Assembly: GCA_963708855.1 (NCBI GenBank)
Contig: CAVPUM010000022.1
Location: 296,446 to 360,445 of the forward strand
Direction: 5' to 3'
Length of the DNA: 64,000 nucleotides
Origin: CAIWHR01 sp963708855
GTDB taxonomy: Bacteria; Pseudomonadota; Gammaproteobacteria; Burkholderiales; Casimicrobiaceae
Shown here: positions 1 to 9,266 of the stretch, piece by piece
Position numbering within the stretch: position 1 is the first letter of the stretch
Layout: the number at the start of each line of letters is the position of its first letter
Translations under genes and position numbers: made by a program
The notes under the pieces: generated by a model
What the model saw: the letters and a program-made list of their open reading frames with translations, nothing else
Told to the model about the DNA's origin: nothing
Database searches by the model: none

Positions 1-144
1 GCCGTCACGTCACTGCGCAACGACTCGCTGCTCCGGGAACGCATGGGCACCAACGCGCGCCGAGTCTTCGACGAGCGCTACGACAAGGCACTCGCCGTGG
101 CGGCATGGCGCTCGCTACTCGAATCCGTGACCACCGCCAGGTGA
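1..144 (+). CDS. Glycosyltransferase, C-terminal fragment (5' end outside window)
   Basis: An open frame enters from the window edge and ends at a TGA at 142-144, giving 47 residues. The tail, with a FDERYDKALAVAAWRSLLE stretch after an ERMGTNAR segment, resembles the C-terminal helix of GT4/GT-B glycosyltransferases (a common 'R..v...fs.....' ending). It lies next to GDP-fucose synthesis on the opposite strand, which suits a role in assembling an exopolysaccharide repeat unit. The catalytic region is not in the window, so the family is an inference from the tail and context only. Confidence 0.5.
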   Translation, partial: AVTSLRNDSLLRERMGTNARRVFDERYDKALAVAAWRSLLESVTTAR

Positions 145-148
145 TGCA

Positions 149-1123
149 TCACTGCGGTTCGAGTGCTGCTCGGTTCTGCAAAAAGTCCGCGTACGCGCGC
201 CGGATGCCTTCGTCCAGCGCGATTGTCGGCCGCCATCCGAGGGAACGCAGCCGGCTGACATCGAGCAGCTTGCGCGGCGTGCCGTCCGGCTTCGCTGCGT
301 CCCACTCGATCGCGGCGTCGGTCCCGACGATCGCGCGCACGCGCTCGGCGAGCTCGCGGATCGTGAGGTCCAGGCCGCTGCCGACGTTGACCAGCGGCGG
401 CGCGCGGTCGTTGACCAGCGTCGCGAGCCGGTCGGGCGGCAGCTCCATCAGGTGCACGCACGCGGCGGCCATGTCGTCGCTGAAGAGAAACTCGCGCCGC
501 GGTGCGCCGGTGCCCCACAGCGTGACGACTTTCTCACCGCGCAGCTTCGCTTCGTGGAACTTGCGGATCAGCGCCGGCAGCACGTGGCTGGTCGCGAGAT
601 CGTAGTTGTCGCCGGGACCGTAGAGGTTGGTCGGCATCGCGCACAGGTATCGGGTGCCGTACTGGCGGTTGTACGCCCAGCACATCTCGATGCCGGCGAT
701 CTTGGCGATCGCGTATGGGCGGTTGGTCGGCTCGAGCGGCCCGGTCAGCAGGTCGTCCTCGCGGATCGGTTGCGCACAGTCGCGGGGGTAGATGCACGAC
801 GAGCCGAGGAACAGCAGCCGCTGCACGCCCGCGCGCCAGGCCTCGTGGATCACGTTGGACTCGATGACGAGGTTCGCGTGCACGAACTCGGCGGGAAACG
901 TGCTGTTGGCGAGAATGCCGCCGACTCTGGCCGCGGCGAGGAACACGACGTCGGGCTTCTCGGCCGCGAAGAGGGCCGCCACCGCGCCGCCATCGACGAG
1001 ATCGACGTCCGCATGCGTGCGGGTGACGATATTCGCATAACCCCGTGCCGCAAGGGCACGGAGCAGCGCGGAACCGGCGAGGCCGCGGTGGCCGGCGACG
1101 TAGATGCGGGCGTCTGGATGCAT
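149..1123 (-). CDS. fcl: GDP-L-fucose synthase
   Basis: 324-residue NAD(P)-binding SDR-family epimerase/reductase that converts GDP-4-keto-6-deoxy-mannose to GDP-L-fucose in the cytoplasm. The N-terminus shows the GHRGLAGSA nucleotide loop (GxxGxxG). The catalytic set is recognisable as Ser in GSSCIYP, followed by Tyr and Lys in RPYAIAKIAG. Length matches the family (about 310-325). The frame stays open upstream, but the ATG at 1121-1123 (protein starts MHPDARIYVAGHRG) places the Rossmann strand at the usual position. It is the natural partner of gmd at 1861-2982, though a YdcF-like gene on the other strand sits between them. The two together supply GDP-fucose for the polysaccharide locus. 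Confidence 0.93.
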   Translation of the reverse strand: MHPDARIYVAGHRGLAGSALLRALAARGYANIVTRTHADVDLVDGGAVAALFAAEKPDVVFLAAARVGGILANSTFPAEFVHANLVIESNVIHEAWRAGVQRLLFLGSSCIYPRDCAQPIREDDLLTGPLEPTNRPYAIAKIAGIEMCWAYNRQYGTRYLCAMPTNLYGPGDNYDLATSHVLPALIRKFHEAKLRGEKVVTLWGTGAPRREFLFSDDMAAACVHLMELPPDRLATLVNDRAPPLVNVGSGLDLTIRELAERVRAIVGTDAAIEWDAAKPDGTPRKLLDVSRLRSLGWRPTIALDEGIRRAYADFLQNRAALEPQ

Positions 1124-1244
1124 GCAGGGGTTACAATGAAAGGCTGCAGCGGCCGGCCGGCAGGAAGGCGGCAGTGGCCCTGCGGTATCGCCCCGGAACC
1201 CCGCGGGAATCCCCCGCCGCCCTCCGCGGGCTCCCCCGCCACCC

Positions 1245-1850
1245 ATGTCCGTCTCGTCCAACCAACGCAAGCTCCTCGGAATTCTGCTGGCTTTCGTGAT
1301 CGCGGCCGCGGCGCTCGCCTGGATGGTGTCGCGCGCGGGTTACTGGCTCGAGGCGCCGGCGATGGCGCCGGTGCGTGCCGACGCGATCGTCGTGCTGGGC
1401 GGCAACGACGGCGACCGCGCGCTGCGCGCGCTCGGCCTGTACCGCGAGGGCTACGCGCCGAAGATCGTGCTGACGGGACTCGAGCGCGGCAGCGCATCGC
1501 CGCCGGCCAACCTCACCTGGCGTGCGCAGTACCTGGTGGCCCGTGGCGTGCCAAGATCGGCGGTGCGCTTCGAGATCTATTCGGAAAACAGCTACGAGGA
1601 GGCCGCCAACATCCTCGAGCTGATGCGCAAGCAGGGCTGGCGCACCGTGATTGCGGTCAGCGATCCGCCGCACATGCGCCGCCTCGCCTGGACCTGGCAC
1701 CGCGTCTTCAAGGGGTCGGGCCTTGGCTACGCGCTCGTCGCGTCCGACGCGCAGTGGTGGTCGCCCGGCAACTGGTGGGGCGACGAGCGCACGGGCGCAT
1801 TCGTCATCACCGAATACATCAAGATCGCATATTACGTCGCGAAGCGGTGA
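1245..1850 (+). CDS. YdcF/ElyC-type DUF218 membrane protein
   Basis: 201 residues. One N-terminal membrane segment (about residues 9-27) is followed by a DUF218 domain: the strand DAIVVLGGNDGDRALRALGL, the PKIVLTG element, the acidic ENSYEEAANI helix and the ISDPPHMRR-like VSDPPHMRRLAWT motif. DUF218 proteins such as ElyC/YdcF/SanA are periplasm-facing and linked to envelope or polysaccharide homeostasis; the biochemical activity is not established. The gene diverges from fcl and converges on gmd (10 bases between stops). Its place between the two GDP-fucose genes suggests an envelope/EPS role, which is inference. Confidence 0.82.
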   Translation: MSVSSNQRKLLGILLAFVIAAAALAWMVSRAGYWLEAPAMAPVRADAIVVLGGNDGDRALRALGLYREGYAPKIVLTGLERGSASPPANLTWRAQYLVARGVPRSAVRFEIYSENSYEEAANILELMRKQGWRTVIAVSDPPHMRRLAWTWHRVFKGSGLGYALVASDAQWWSPGNWWGDERTGAFVITEYIKIAYYVAKR

Positions 1851-1860
1851 GCCGTTTGCG

Positions 1861-2982
1861 CTAGCCATCGTTGCGCTTGTGCACCGTGTGCCCGTGCCGC
1901 TGCACGAGAGCGTCGCGCTCGGCGGCGCGCAGGTCCGCGCGCACCATCCCGGCGACCAGCTCCGGAAAGCCCACCTCCGGCGTCCAGCCGAGCATCGTCC
2001 TTGCCTTCGTCGCATCGCCCAGCAGCGTGTCCACCTCGGCCGGGCGGAAATAGCGGCGATCGATGCGCACGATGATGCGGCCCGGGGTGAGCGCCGGGTT
2101 GCCGCCCGACACGACGCTGGCCACACGCCCGACCTCGTCGGCGTCGGCGCCTTCCCATGACAGCCCGACCCCCAGCTCGGCGGCCGCCGCGGTGACGAAC
2201 TCGCGCACGCTGTGCTGCACGCCCGTGGCGATCACGAAGTCCTCGGGCGAGGGCTGCTGCAGCATCAGCCACATGGCGCGCACGTAGTCCTTCGCGTGGC
2301 CCCAGTCGCGCCGCGCGCCGAGGTTGCCCAGGTAGAGGCAATCCTCGAGGCCGAGGACGATGCGCGCGAGCGCGCGGGTGATCTTGCGGGTGACGAAGGT
2401 CTCGCCGCGCACCGGCGACTCATGGTTGAACAGGATGCCATTGCACGCGTAGATGCCATAGGACTCGCGATAGTTGACGGTGATCCAGTAGCCGTAGAGC
2501 TTGGCCACGCCATAGGGCGAGCGCGGATGGAACGGTGTCGTTTCCTTTTGCGGGGTCTCCTTGACGAGGCCGAACATCTCGGAGGTCGACGCCTGGTAGA
2601 AACGGGTCTTGCCGGAAAGGCCGAGGATGCGGATCGCCTCCAGCAGTCGCAGCGTACCCATCGCGTCGGAGTTCGCCGTGTACTCGGGCTCCTCGAACGA
2701 CACCGCGACGTGGCTCTGCGCACCGAGGTTGTAGACCTCGTCCGGCTGCACTTGTTGCATTACGTGGACGAGGCTCGACGAATCGGTGAGGTCGCCGTAG
2801 TGCAGCACGAAGCGGCGGTTGCGCACGTGCGGGTCCTCGTACAGATGATCGATCCGCTCGGTGTTGAACAGCGACGTCCGGCGCTTGATGCCGTGGACGG
2901 TGTAGCCCTTGCCGAGCAGGAGCTCGGCAAGGTAGGCGCCGTCCTGGCCGGTGATGCCGGTGATGAGAGCCGTCTTGGCCAT
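1861..2982 (-). CDS. gmd: GDP-mannose 4,6-dehydratase
   Basis: 373 residues, the usual Gmd length. It makes GDP-4-keto-6-deoxy-D-mannose from GDP-mannose, the first step to GDP-fucose and related deoxysugars. The N-terminus MAKTALITGITGQDGAYLAE carries the GxxGxxG NADP loop; the active site shows the STSEMFG segment and the YxxxK pair in SPYGVAKLYGYW; NHESPVRGETFVTRKI and RRDWGHAKDYV are strongly conserved Gmd blocks. The ATG at 2980-2982 is preceded by an AGGGAA ribosome site; the longer upstream open frame has no family support. It lies 98 bases downstream of the asparagine-synthetase-like lasso gene on the same strand. Confidence 0.96.
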   Translation of the reverse strand: MAKTALITGITGQDGAYLAELLLGKGYTVHGIKRRTSLFNTERIDHLYEDPHVRNRRFVLHYGDLTDSSSLVHVMQQVQPDEVYNLGAQSHVAVSFEEPEYTANSDAMGTLRLLEAIRILGLSGKTRFYQASTSEMFGLVKETPQKETTPFHPRSPYGVAKLYGYWITVNYRESYGIYACNGILFNHESPVRGETFVTRKITRALARIVLGLEDCLYLGNLGARRDWGHAKDYVRAMWLMLQQPSPEDFVIATGVQHSVREFVTAAAAELGVGLSWEGADADEVGRVASVVSGGNPALTPGRIIVRIDRRYFRPAEVDTLLGDATKARTMLGWTPEVGFPELVAGMVRADLRAAERDALVQRHGHTVHKRNDG

Positions 2983-3080
2983 GAAGTTCCCTGCGTCAGG
3001 CGGGCGAACGGTAGAACCCGGACCAGACACAGTGTACCGCCTGGCGGAATCGCCCCCCGCGATTGTCGAACCTCGCGTCG

Positions 3081-4913
3081 TCACCGGCGCTCGATTGCAT
3101 GCCGCCACAATTCCATGCCGGCGGCTGCGATCAGAACACGTTGCTGCTCGGCGCCGGCTGCAGGCCCGGCCTGCAGCGCTGCGTTCACGTAGTCGCGGTC
3201 CACGATTTCCGGCCAAAGAGCGCCCGGTCGCGAGAGCAGGGCTCGGGTCGCCGGCAAGCCGGCCCCGAAGAGACCGTGCAGGAACAGTTTGCTCAGATTT
3301 CCGCCCGGCACCCCGTGCACGACGTGACCGGGCAACAGCCCCTGCATGGCATCGCGCGTGAGCGCCTTGTCGCGCTTCGGGTCGAAAAACAGAAAGCCGG
3401 GCAGCGACAGCACGGTCTCGAGAATACGCTGATGACGCAGCGGGTGCCGGCGCTCGATGCCGGCACGCGAGGCGAAGTAGCGCTCGTATTTCATCTCCAT
3501 GGCGCTGAGCGTTCCGAAGAGGTTCGACCACTGGGCCGGATGCGGCGCCTGCTCCGTCTCGGGCGGCCAGGGCTCGATCCTCTCGAAATGGCGAAGCGCC
3601 GGGGCGGCGAGATACGGGGGCGCGATCTGGCGCGGCCGCACCTTCAGAAACAGCTTGATGAACCAGCGGATATCAGGCGCGCTCCAGCAGCCCGCCAGCC
3701 CGAAACGCTGTATCAGCGCGCGCAATTCGCGGCGGCCCTGATTCCAATTCCCGACGCGCAGTGCATCCGCCAACCCGTGGTAGCGGTGCGGATAAAGGTA
3801 ATCACCGAGGTGACCGTTCAGGACCACGTCGCAACCTGCCGAGCGCGCCGCTTCATAGGCGGCGAGGTTGAGGCCCAGGAACGGATTCAGCTGGGGCAGG
3901 TTGGGGCAGGCCGGCCAGCTGTCCGGGTCGAGCACCGGGTAGAGATCGTCACCCGAAAACCAGTTCACCCTCACGTTCACGAGGCTCGCCACGTCCCGAA
4001 TCGCCGGGCTTTCGTCACCTTCCGAAAAGCGGTCCAGGCGCCAGCAATATGCGGCCACGTCCCGGCCGCTGGCGCGAATGGCCGGGACGCCGAACGCCGC
4101 CACGGTCGTGGAATCCATGCCCCCGCTCAACATCAGCCCGAACTGGCGGCCGCGGCGTGTCGCCGGCGGTATGCCTGCCGCCAAAGCTTCCCGCCAGCGG
4201 GCGGCGGAGACTCGACGGTCGGGCTCGCGGTCCAGCGCCGCAGGAAGCACTGCGGGGGCGTGTGATCGTCGCAGCGACTGGTGATGCCACTGACACTGTT
4301 CCCCCGGCGACAGCTCGGCGATGTCGCGAAACGCGGTCCGGCCGGGCGGCAGCGGCATCCGCGCGGCAAACCGGCCGAGCCATCCGGAATCGGGTTCCGT
4401 GGAGACTGCCGGGTGGCGCAGCAACGCGGTTTCTTCCGACGCCAGCATCAGCAGCCCCGGCCCGCCGGCGAAGCAGACCGCAGACTCGCCGAGGTGATCC
4501 CGGATCGCGGTCAGCCGCGCCAATCCAGGTTCCCAGACGATCGCTGCCAGCGGACCGCGCACCCGCCCCAGCGCCGCCGGTCCGTCACGCTGGCAGAGCG
4601 CCAGCAGCAGATCGACATCGTCGGGCTTCGGGTTGGCCTCCGCGCCGGCGCAAAGCTCCTGCAGCAGCTCAGCGTAGTTTTCCAGCCATCCCGACAGCAT
4701 GACGCAGGTGCTGCGGGATGCATCGGCGGCGAATCCGACCTGGGGCTCGCCGTCGCCGCGACACAATCCCAACCACCAGCCGTCACCGGATTCCGCGATC
4801 CGCCGGGCGGCGCGTGGGTGAGCGAGCGCATCCACGGCGCGCTCGCCGTGCGTCTGCAGCCGCGCGTGGTCCCCGGTCCCCGAGGGATCCCACAGCAAGC
4901 AGAATCCGCTCAA
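3081..4913 (-). CDS. Asparagine synthase-like lasso peptide cyclase (C protein)
   Basis: 610 residues with the two-part asparagine synthetase B layout. The N-terminal Ntn-like half (about 1-210) lacks the catalytic Cys2 of glutamine-using enzymes (it begins MSGFC). The C-terminal synthetase domain has an intact PP-loop, SGGMDS at residues 263-268, so ATP activation of a carboxylate is expected but ammonia from glutamine is not. This matches lasso cyclases, which adenylate an Asp/Glu side chain and close the macrolactam on residue 1. The likely start is a TTG at 4911-4913 that overlaps the kinase stop (TTGA), implying translational coupling. Neighbours (precursor, kinase, B1, B2, nucleotidyltransferase) support lasso maturation over amino-acid synthesis. 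Confidence 0.85.
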   Translation of the reverse strand: MSGFCLLWDPSGTGDHARLQTHGERAVDALAHPRAARRIAESGDGWWLGLCRGDGEPQVGFAADASRSTCVMLSGWLENYAELLQELCAGAEANPKPDDVDLLLALCQRDGPAALGRVRGPLAAIVWEPGLARLTAIRDHLGESAVCFAGGPGLLMLASEETALLRHPAVSTEPDSGWLGRFAARMPLPPGRTAFRDIAELSPGEQCQWHHQSLRRSHAPAVLPAALDREPDRRVSAARWREALAAGIPPATRRGRQFGLMLSGGMDSTTVAAFGVPAIRASGRDVAAYCWRLDRFSEGDESPAIRDVASLVNVRVNWFSGDDLYPVLDPDSWPACPNLPQLNPFLGLNLAAYEAARSAGCDVVLNGHLGDYLYPHRYHGLADALRVGNWNQGRRELRALIQRFGLAGCWSAPDIRWFIKLFLKVRPRQIAPPYLAAPALRHFERIEPWPPETEQAPHPAQWSNLFGTLSAMEMKYERYFASRAGIERRHPLRHQRILETVLSLPGFLFFDPKRDKALTRDAMQGLLPGHVVHGVPGGNLSKLFLHGLFGAGLPATRALLSRPGALWPEIVDRDYVNAALQAGPAAGAEQQRVLIAAAGMELWRHAIERR

Positions 4914-5842
4914 AATGCCATGCCTTGGGGCACCCGGTCCGCTTCGGCCTGGCGCAGAGTCCGGTAAACCTCGTCAAGACGACCGAGATCGCGCGGCACG
5001 TGCAGCCGATACAGCGGCATCGACGCGGCCGCGCGCGCGAAGTCGTGGAGGTGGCGGGCCAGCAGGCCCGGCCAGAAGAGTCGCGCCGATACCGTCTGGC
5101 GAATCAGCACCGTCGTCGCTTCCAGGAGCGACAGACGCTCGATTGTCACCGGATCGCGAGCATGGCCGGGGGCCAGCGCGCACAGCGCGAAAACCGGCAA
5201 GTGCTCCGGCATCCCGCCGCGGGTGTACTGACCATGGTCGCCCAGCTTCAGCTGCGGATACCATGGCAATGCCCACAGCGTTTCGCCGTCCCAGCGGACC
5301 GGCAGCACATCGTCGGCGATCGGCCTACAGCCCGGATTGGAACCGATCGAGGCCGCGAGCGTCGACTTGCCGGCCCCGGAATCGCCGAGAAACAGCCATA
5401 GCCCCCGGTCCGCGACCCGGGCCGCACTGGCGTGCAGCGCGAAGCGTCCCGCGGCGGCCAGCGCCAGCAACAGCGGCGGTCCCAACAGGGATTCGACGAG
5501 CACGGGTGGCGAGGTGGTGACGCTGGGCTTCGGGTAATCGATCCGGCGGGGATCGACCCGGAACTCGCCCACGCCCTCGACGGTGACCCGGCACGCGCCG
5601 CCGATGTAATCCGCCCGAACCGAGCGCTGCGCGCCGGCAAGCCAGCCCTCGGTGGTGGCGGAAATCCCGGCGTCCGGAAATCCGGTATAGGAATCAGCCT
5701 GCCCGGGCGGGGCAGCCGCCCCGGAAAACGGCTCGAACGCCGCGATCGACCGCGACGAAAACCACGGCAGCCCGGCAACGCGGTAACAGTGTTCGCGCGC
5801 TACGGCGTCGCCGTCTTCCCCGCCACGCCGCAGTGTCGGCAA
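4910..5842 (-). CDS. HPr kinase-related protein, lasso peptide tailoring kinase (K protein)
   Basis: 310 residues. The C-terminal half is an HPr-kinase-type P-loop domain: LHASA at 136-140, Walker A GDSGAGKST at 153-161 and the acidic PIADDVLPV segment at about 174-182. The N-terminal half has no clear match. HPr-kinase relatives in lasso clusters (paeninodin, pseudomycoidin) phosphorylate the C-terminal Ser side chain of the precursor; related proteins also occur in exosortase-associated 'HPr-rel-A' sets of unknown role. The gene starts 34 bases after the C25 peptidase gene and overlaps the cyclase by four bases, so it belongs to the same operon. Whether the peptide here is its substrate is open, as the precursor ends in Ser-Ala rather than Ser. 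Confidence 0.83.
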   Translation of the reverse strand: MPTLRRGGEDGDAVAREHCYRVAGLPWFSSRSIAAFEPFSGAAAPPGQADSYTGFPDAGISATTEGWLAGAQRSVRADYIGGACRVTVEGVGEFRVDPRRIDYPKPSVTTSPPVLVESLLGPPLLLALAAAGRFALHASAARVADRGLWLFLGDSGAGKSTLAASIGSNPGCRPIADDVLPVRWDGETLWALPWYPQLKLGDHGQYTRGGMPEHLPVFALCALAPGHARDPVTIERLSLLEATTVLIRQTVSARLFWPGLLARHLHDFARAAASMPLYRLHVPRDLGRLDEVYRTLRQAEADRVPQGMAF

Positions 5843-5876
5843 TCCCGACTCCGGTCCCGCCCGGACTCTGCGGCGG

Positions 5877-8800
5877 CTATCGCCCGCCCACTACCAAGGC
5901 GGGATCGCCCAGCAGGCCCATGGCCAGGATGTCGTCACGCATCGAGGGAAACTGCGTGCCCACCTGCCGCTGCGCGAGCAGCAGGGCATCACCCAGCGCG
6001 ATCGGCCCACGGGCAAGGATCGCGAAGAACCGCCGCCCGAGTTCATTGTGCGCCGCCAGGTCCGTCAGCGTCGAAGAGCCGATCACCGAGGCTGCGCCCT
6101 TGCCTTCGGTCAGCAACAGCGTGTGCGCCAGGGTCTCGACGTAGACCGAGACGAAATAGCTGTTCCAGCACGCCCACTGCGTCACCACCGCCGGCGCGTC
6201 CGAGGTCATATAGGCGATGTCGGTGCGATCGAACAAGGGACCGAAATCCCAGTAGTCGTAATCGCTGTGACCGAGATAGCTGATCAGCGGGTAGCCGGTC
6301 CCGAGCGCTCGCTGCAGGGACGCTCGGGCGTCGTTCACGCTGCCGAAATTGTCCACTGCGATATCGGAGACCTGCCATCCGCCGCCGGGGAGCGAACTGC
6401 TCATCGCCGCATGCTGGGCGGGCAGGCTGGCTGCGCCGTCGGATTTCCCGGTGACCAACAGCGCGGACTTGCCTCCCTGATAGCCGATCAGCTTGCCGAC
6501 CACCGCGTCGAGCTCCCCGACGGTGCGGGCGATGATCCGCCCGACCGGACGATCCGGCAATCCGTCGCCGTCGATATCGCCGTAACTCACGTCGGTGGGT
6601 GCGAAGTTGATCAGATCCCCCACCTTGGCGTAGCGCGTGGGCACCAGGCTCAGCGCCTCGCGTCCGAGGATGTCGAAGTAGTCGTAGCCGTCGCCGCCGA
6701 CCAGGAGTACGTAACGGAGCTTGCCATTCTTCTGCGTGGCGGTTGCCTTGATGAAGGCGTGGATCGCGTCGGCGTCGCGCTGATGATCGGAACGCGCCGC
6801 AAAGATGGCCTCGGTGGTCACCACCTGGGTCTGCAGACCACGGGACTGCTGCAGCCCGACCAGATCGCCGAGCGCGTCGACGAAAAGCGGATGGCTGATG
6901 ATCAGGTACGCGGTGTCCTTGCCGGCCCGGGCAAGGGCCGGCGGCACGCCGGCCTCCACCGCCGGCTTGCGGATGGCGCCGTCCTGGGCCAGCCAGTAAC
7001 GCGTGGCGGTGGACCTTCGCGCCGGCAGGACGATGCGACACCGTCCGGCATCCGCGACGGCCGGCAGACCGGTTGCCCGGTAGGCTTTGAGGCCATCCTG
7101 CGTCCGCAGGTCGTCCTGCGCCCAGACATGGAGCCCGCTGCAGTCGCCGGGCGCGCCGATCTCGAGCCCGCGGTTCGCCGGCACGTCGCCCGACCACCCT
7201 CCGTCCTTCGCCCGGGTGAAGGCGGGGTAATCGAGGCGGAATCCGTCCAGTCCGACAAAATCGAATAGCTTGCCCGTATCGAGGGCAAGCGACAGCTTCA
7301 GGACATTCCCGCTCTGTTGCAGCGCGCTGGTCGGCACATTGACCGTCAGTTGCTTCAGCACCAGCCCGCCGAAACGGCTGTCGGCCACCTGCACGCCGTT
7401 GAGAAACGCGAGAACGTGGTGGTCGTCGGCGCCGCCCGGAAAATCGCTGAGACCCCAGAGGTCGACGGTCAGGGTCGCCTGCTCCGAAGACGATGCATTG
7501 AGATCGGGGAGATCGAAGCTGCGTGTGAGCTCCGGCGCCCACAGCGAGCTCAACAGGTCGTCGTACCAGGGAATCGAGCCCACCGGGGCGCTGGCGCTGT
7601 ACTCGTTGTCGGGGTACGCGCGGTAGATGGCCCGGTAGGCGTTGCCGACGCCGCCCTGATTCTTTCTCGACGTTGCGGCGGCGATCGCGACATTGCTCCC
7701 GTTGCTCGTCAGCACGTACTGGTTGGCGTTGCTGTAGAGCGTCGGCCGGACGTGGCCGACGAACTCGATCGCGTCACCGGCATCGAACACGCCGTTGCCG
7801 TTGACGTCGTCGACATGGCGCGGCACCGCGCGCCCGCCGTCGGCCATGCCGATCCGAGACGGATCGGGCCCGAGATCGACGTTGGCCGCGGCCAGGTCCG
7901 CGTGGGTGATGCGCTGGACACCGGACTCGGTTACCGCGAGCCGGGCCGACGACTGGGTGCCAGGCGCCGCGAACAGCGCTGCTGGCGCGGCCTTGAGCGT
8001 CAGTCCGGTCTTCGCGCCGCGCCTCTGCGCGGCATTTGCGCGCTTGATCCCGGCCATGTCGACCCGCCTGGCCTCCGTGTCCCGGCCGTGCGGGCGTCCG
8101 ACCTCGAACGGTCCGTGCCGCTTGCCGCGGCCTCGGATGTCGACGTCCTCCAGCAGGATCCGGTCGGTGGCGACACCCGGGAACTGCGCCGCGTAATGCT
8201 GCGGCTCGCCGGAGTTGACCACCGGCGATGGGATCAGCATGTCGTTCAGCCGGCGCCAGTCATGGCCCACGGCGCCGTAGACGTTGAAACCGGCGTTGGC
8301 CATTTCCATCGTCGTGGTCCACTCCACGGCCAGACCGGACGCGTCCTGGAGGGAGTCGACGCTGGCGATGGTGACCGGGACCAGCGCCGGTTCGACGCAG
8401 AAAACGACGTTGGATACCGCGACCTCCTGGTAAGGATTGGTGGCACTAGCCAGGAAATTCTTGTAGGTCATCGTGAAACCGGTGACCGAGGATGCGGGAG
8501 CGATGGTCGCCGCCGCCTGGCAGGTCGCACTGGCGCTCAGCCCGGTGCACGTGCCTGACCCGGAGTCGTTTGCAATGGCGGTCGCCGTAGCCGTATTTAC
8601 ACCAGTCACGTTGCTGCCGACGGTGGTCCACGTCCCGGAGGAGAGCGTCGCGGTATCCCGGTAACTGACAGCCCCGCCTGCTGTCCACTCATCGATGTCG
8701 GAGACGGTGAACCGGATGTTCTGGACCGGCATCAGATCGTTATTGGCGTTCCGGAAAGTCAGTCCCATGACAATTGTTTCGGTACTCGGATTGAAGGTGC

Positions 8801-9194
8801 CCCCCAGAGCGAGGTTTCCGCCTTGCAACGACGGCCGCGGGTTGGAGCCATTCCAGACCCCGGTGTTCGTAAGGGTGATGCCGACGTTGACATTGCCATT
8901 GGCAGTGGCAATGGTCGCCGACCCGGTGTAGTTGGAGCCCGCCACGAGCGCGGGGCTGATGCTGCCCCAGTTCAGCGTCAATTCCTGGGAGAAAGTGCTG
9001 CCCACGATGCACGCGGCCCAGGCCGTGCTTGCACCCGGACCCGCGAGCACCGCCGCGCCCAGCACGACCGACAACGCCGATCTCGCCAGTCCCGGACGCG
9101 GATCGGGCCAACCTGCCGGACGCGCGGAGGCGGGAACATCGTTCCGAAAAAGGCGCCTGCCTGCCGTTGTTTTTCTGCTTTGGCCAGCCATCAC
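5877..9194 (-). CDS. Secreted gingipain-like C25 family cysteine peptidase
   Basis: 1105 residues. A long signal peptide ends near AWA|AC at about 60. Residues 61-270 form a Ser/Thr/Gly-rich beta region; about 275-370 look like an FnIII-type module (VEWTTTMEMANAGFNVY). A C25-type accessory segment begins at GVQRITHADL (about 425), followed by an Asp-rich calcium-loop-like stretch, VDDVNGNGVFDAGDA (461-475). The C-terminal caspase-like domain carries the gingipain dyad: His976 in YLGHSDYDYW and Cys1009 in QWACWNSYF. It should act outside the cytoplasm. A GAGGA ribosome site lies 8 bases before the ATG. Its location between the lasso precursor (72 bases upstream) and the lasso kinase (34 bases downstream) is unusual; its role in the pathway is unknown. 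Confidence 0.85.
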   Translation of the reverse strand: MMAGQSRKTTAGRRLFRNDVPASARPAGWPDPRPGLARSALSVVLGAAVLAGPGASTAWAACIVGSTFSQELTLNWGSISPALVAGSNYTGSATIATANGNVNVGITLTNTGVWNGSNPRPSLQGGNLALGGTFNPSTETIVMGLTFRNANNDLMPVQNIRFTVSDIDEWTAGGAVSYRDTATLSSGTWTTVGSNVTGVNTATATAIANDSGSGTCTGLSASATCQAAATIAPASSVTGFTMTYKNFLASATNPYQEVAVSNVVFCVEPALVPVTIASVDSLQDASGLAVEWTTTMEMANAGFNVYGAVGHDWRRLNDMLIPSPVVNSGEPQHYAAQFPGVATDRILLEDVDIRGRGKRHGPFEVGRPHGRDTEARRVDMAGIKRANAAQRRGAKTGLTLKAAPAALFAAPGTQSSARLAVTESGVQRITHADLAAANVDLGPDPSRIGMADGGRAVPRHVDDVNGNGVFDAGDAIEFVGHVRPTLYSNANQYVLTSNGSNVAIAAATSRKNQGGVGNAYRAIYRAYPDNEYSASAPVGSIPWYDDLLSSLWAPELTRSFDLPDLNASSSEQATLTVDLWGLSDFPGGADDHHVLAFLNGVQVADSRFGGLVLKQLTVNVPTSALQQSGNVLKLSLALDTGKLFDFVGLDGFRLDYPAFTRAKDGGWSGDVPANRGLEIGAPGDCSGLHVWAQDDLRTQDGLKAYRATGLPAVADAGRCRIVLPARRSTATRYWLAQDGAIRKPAVEAGVPPALARAGKDTAYLIISHPLFVDALGDLVGLQQSRGLQTQVVTTEAIFAARSDHQRDADAIHAFIKATATQKNGKLRYVLLVGGDGYDYFDILGREALSLVPTRYAKVGDLINFAPTDVSYGDIDGDGLPDRPVGRIIARTVGELDAVVGKLIGYQGGKSALLVTGKSDGAASLPAQHAAMSSSLPGGGWQVSDIAVDNFGSVNDARASLQRALGTGYPLISYLGHSDYDYWDFGPLFDRTDIAYMTSDAPAVVTQWACWNSYFVSVYVETLAHTLLLTEGKGAASVIGSSTLTDLAAHNELGRRFFAILARGPIALGDALLLAQRQVGTQFPSMRDDILAMGLLGDPALVVGGR

Positions 9195-9266
9195 AAAATT
9201 CCTCTACGTCGGTGTTCCCGAGGACGCTCTGCCGCCGTCGCCCGTACGCAACCCGGTCCAGCGAGA

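Noticed and set aside
461..478. Dockerin-like calcium loop in the C25 peptidase as a cellulosome dockerin (residue positions of that protein)
   Set aside because: Only one Asp-rich loop is visible and there is no second loop or cohesin context; kept as a calcium-loop-like segment only.
2983..3531. Long N-terminal extension of gmd and similar long extensions of fcl, B1, Wza-like and acyl-CoA dehydrogenase frames
   Set aside because: High-GC open frames without family similarity; internal starts give standard lengths and, in several cases, good ribosome sites.
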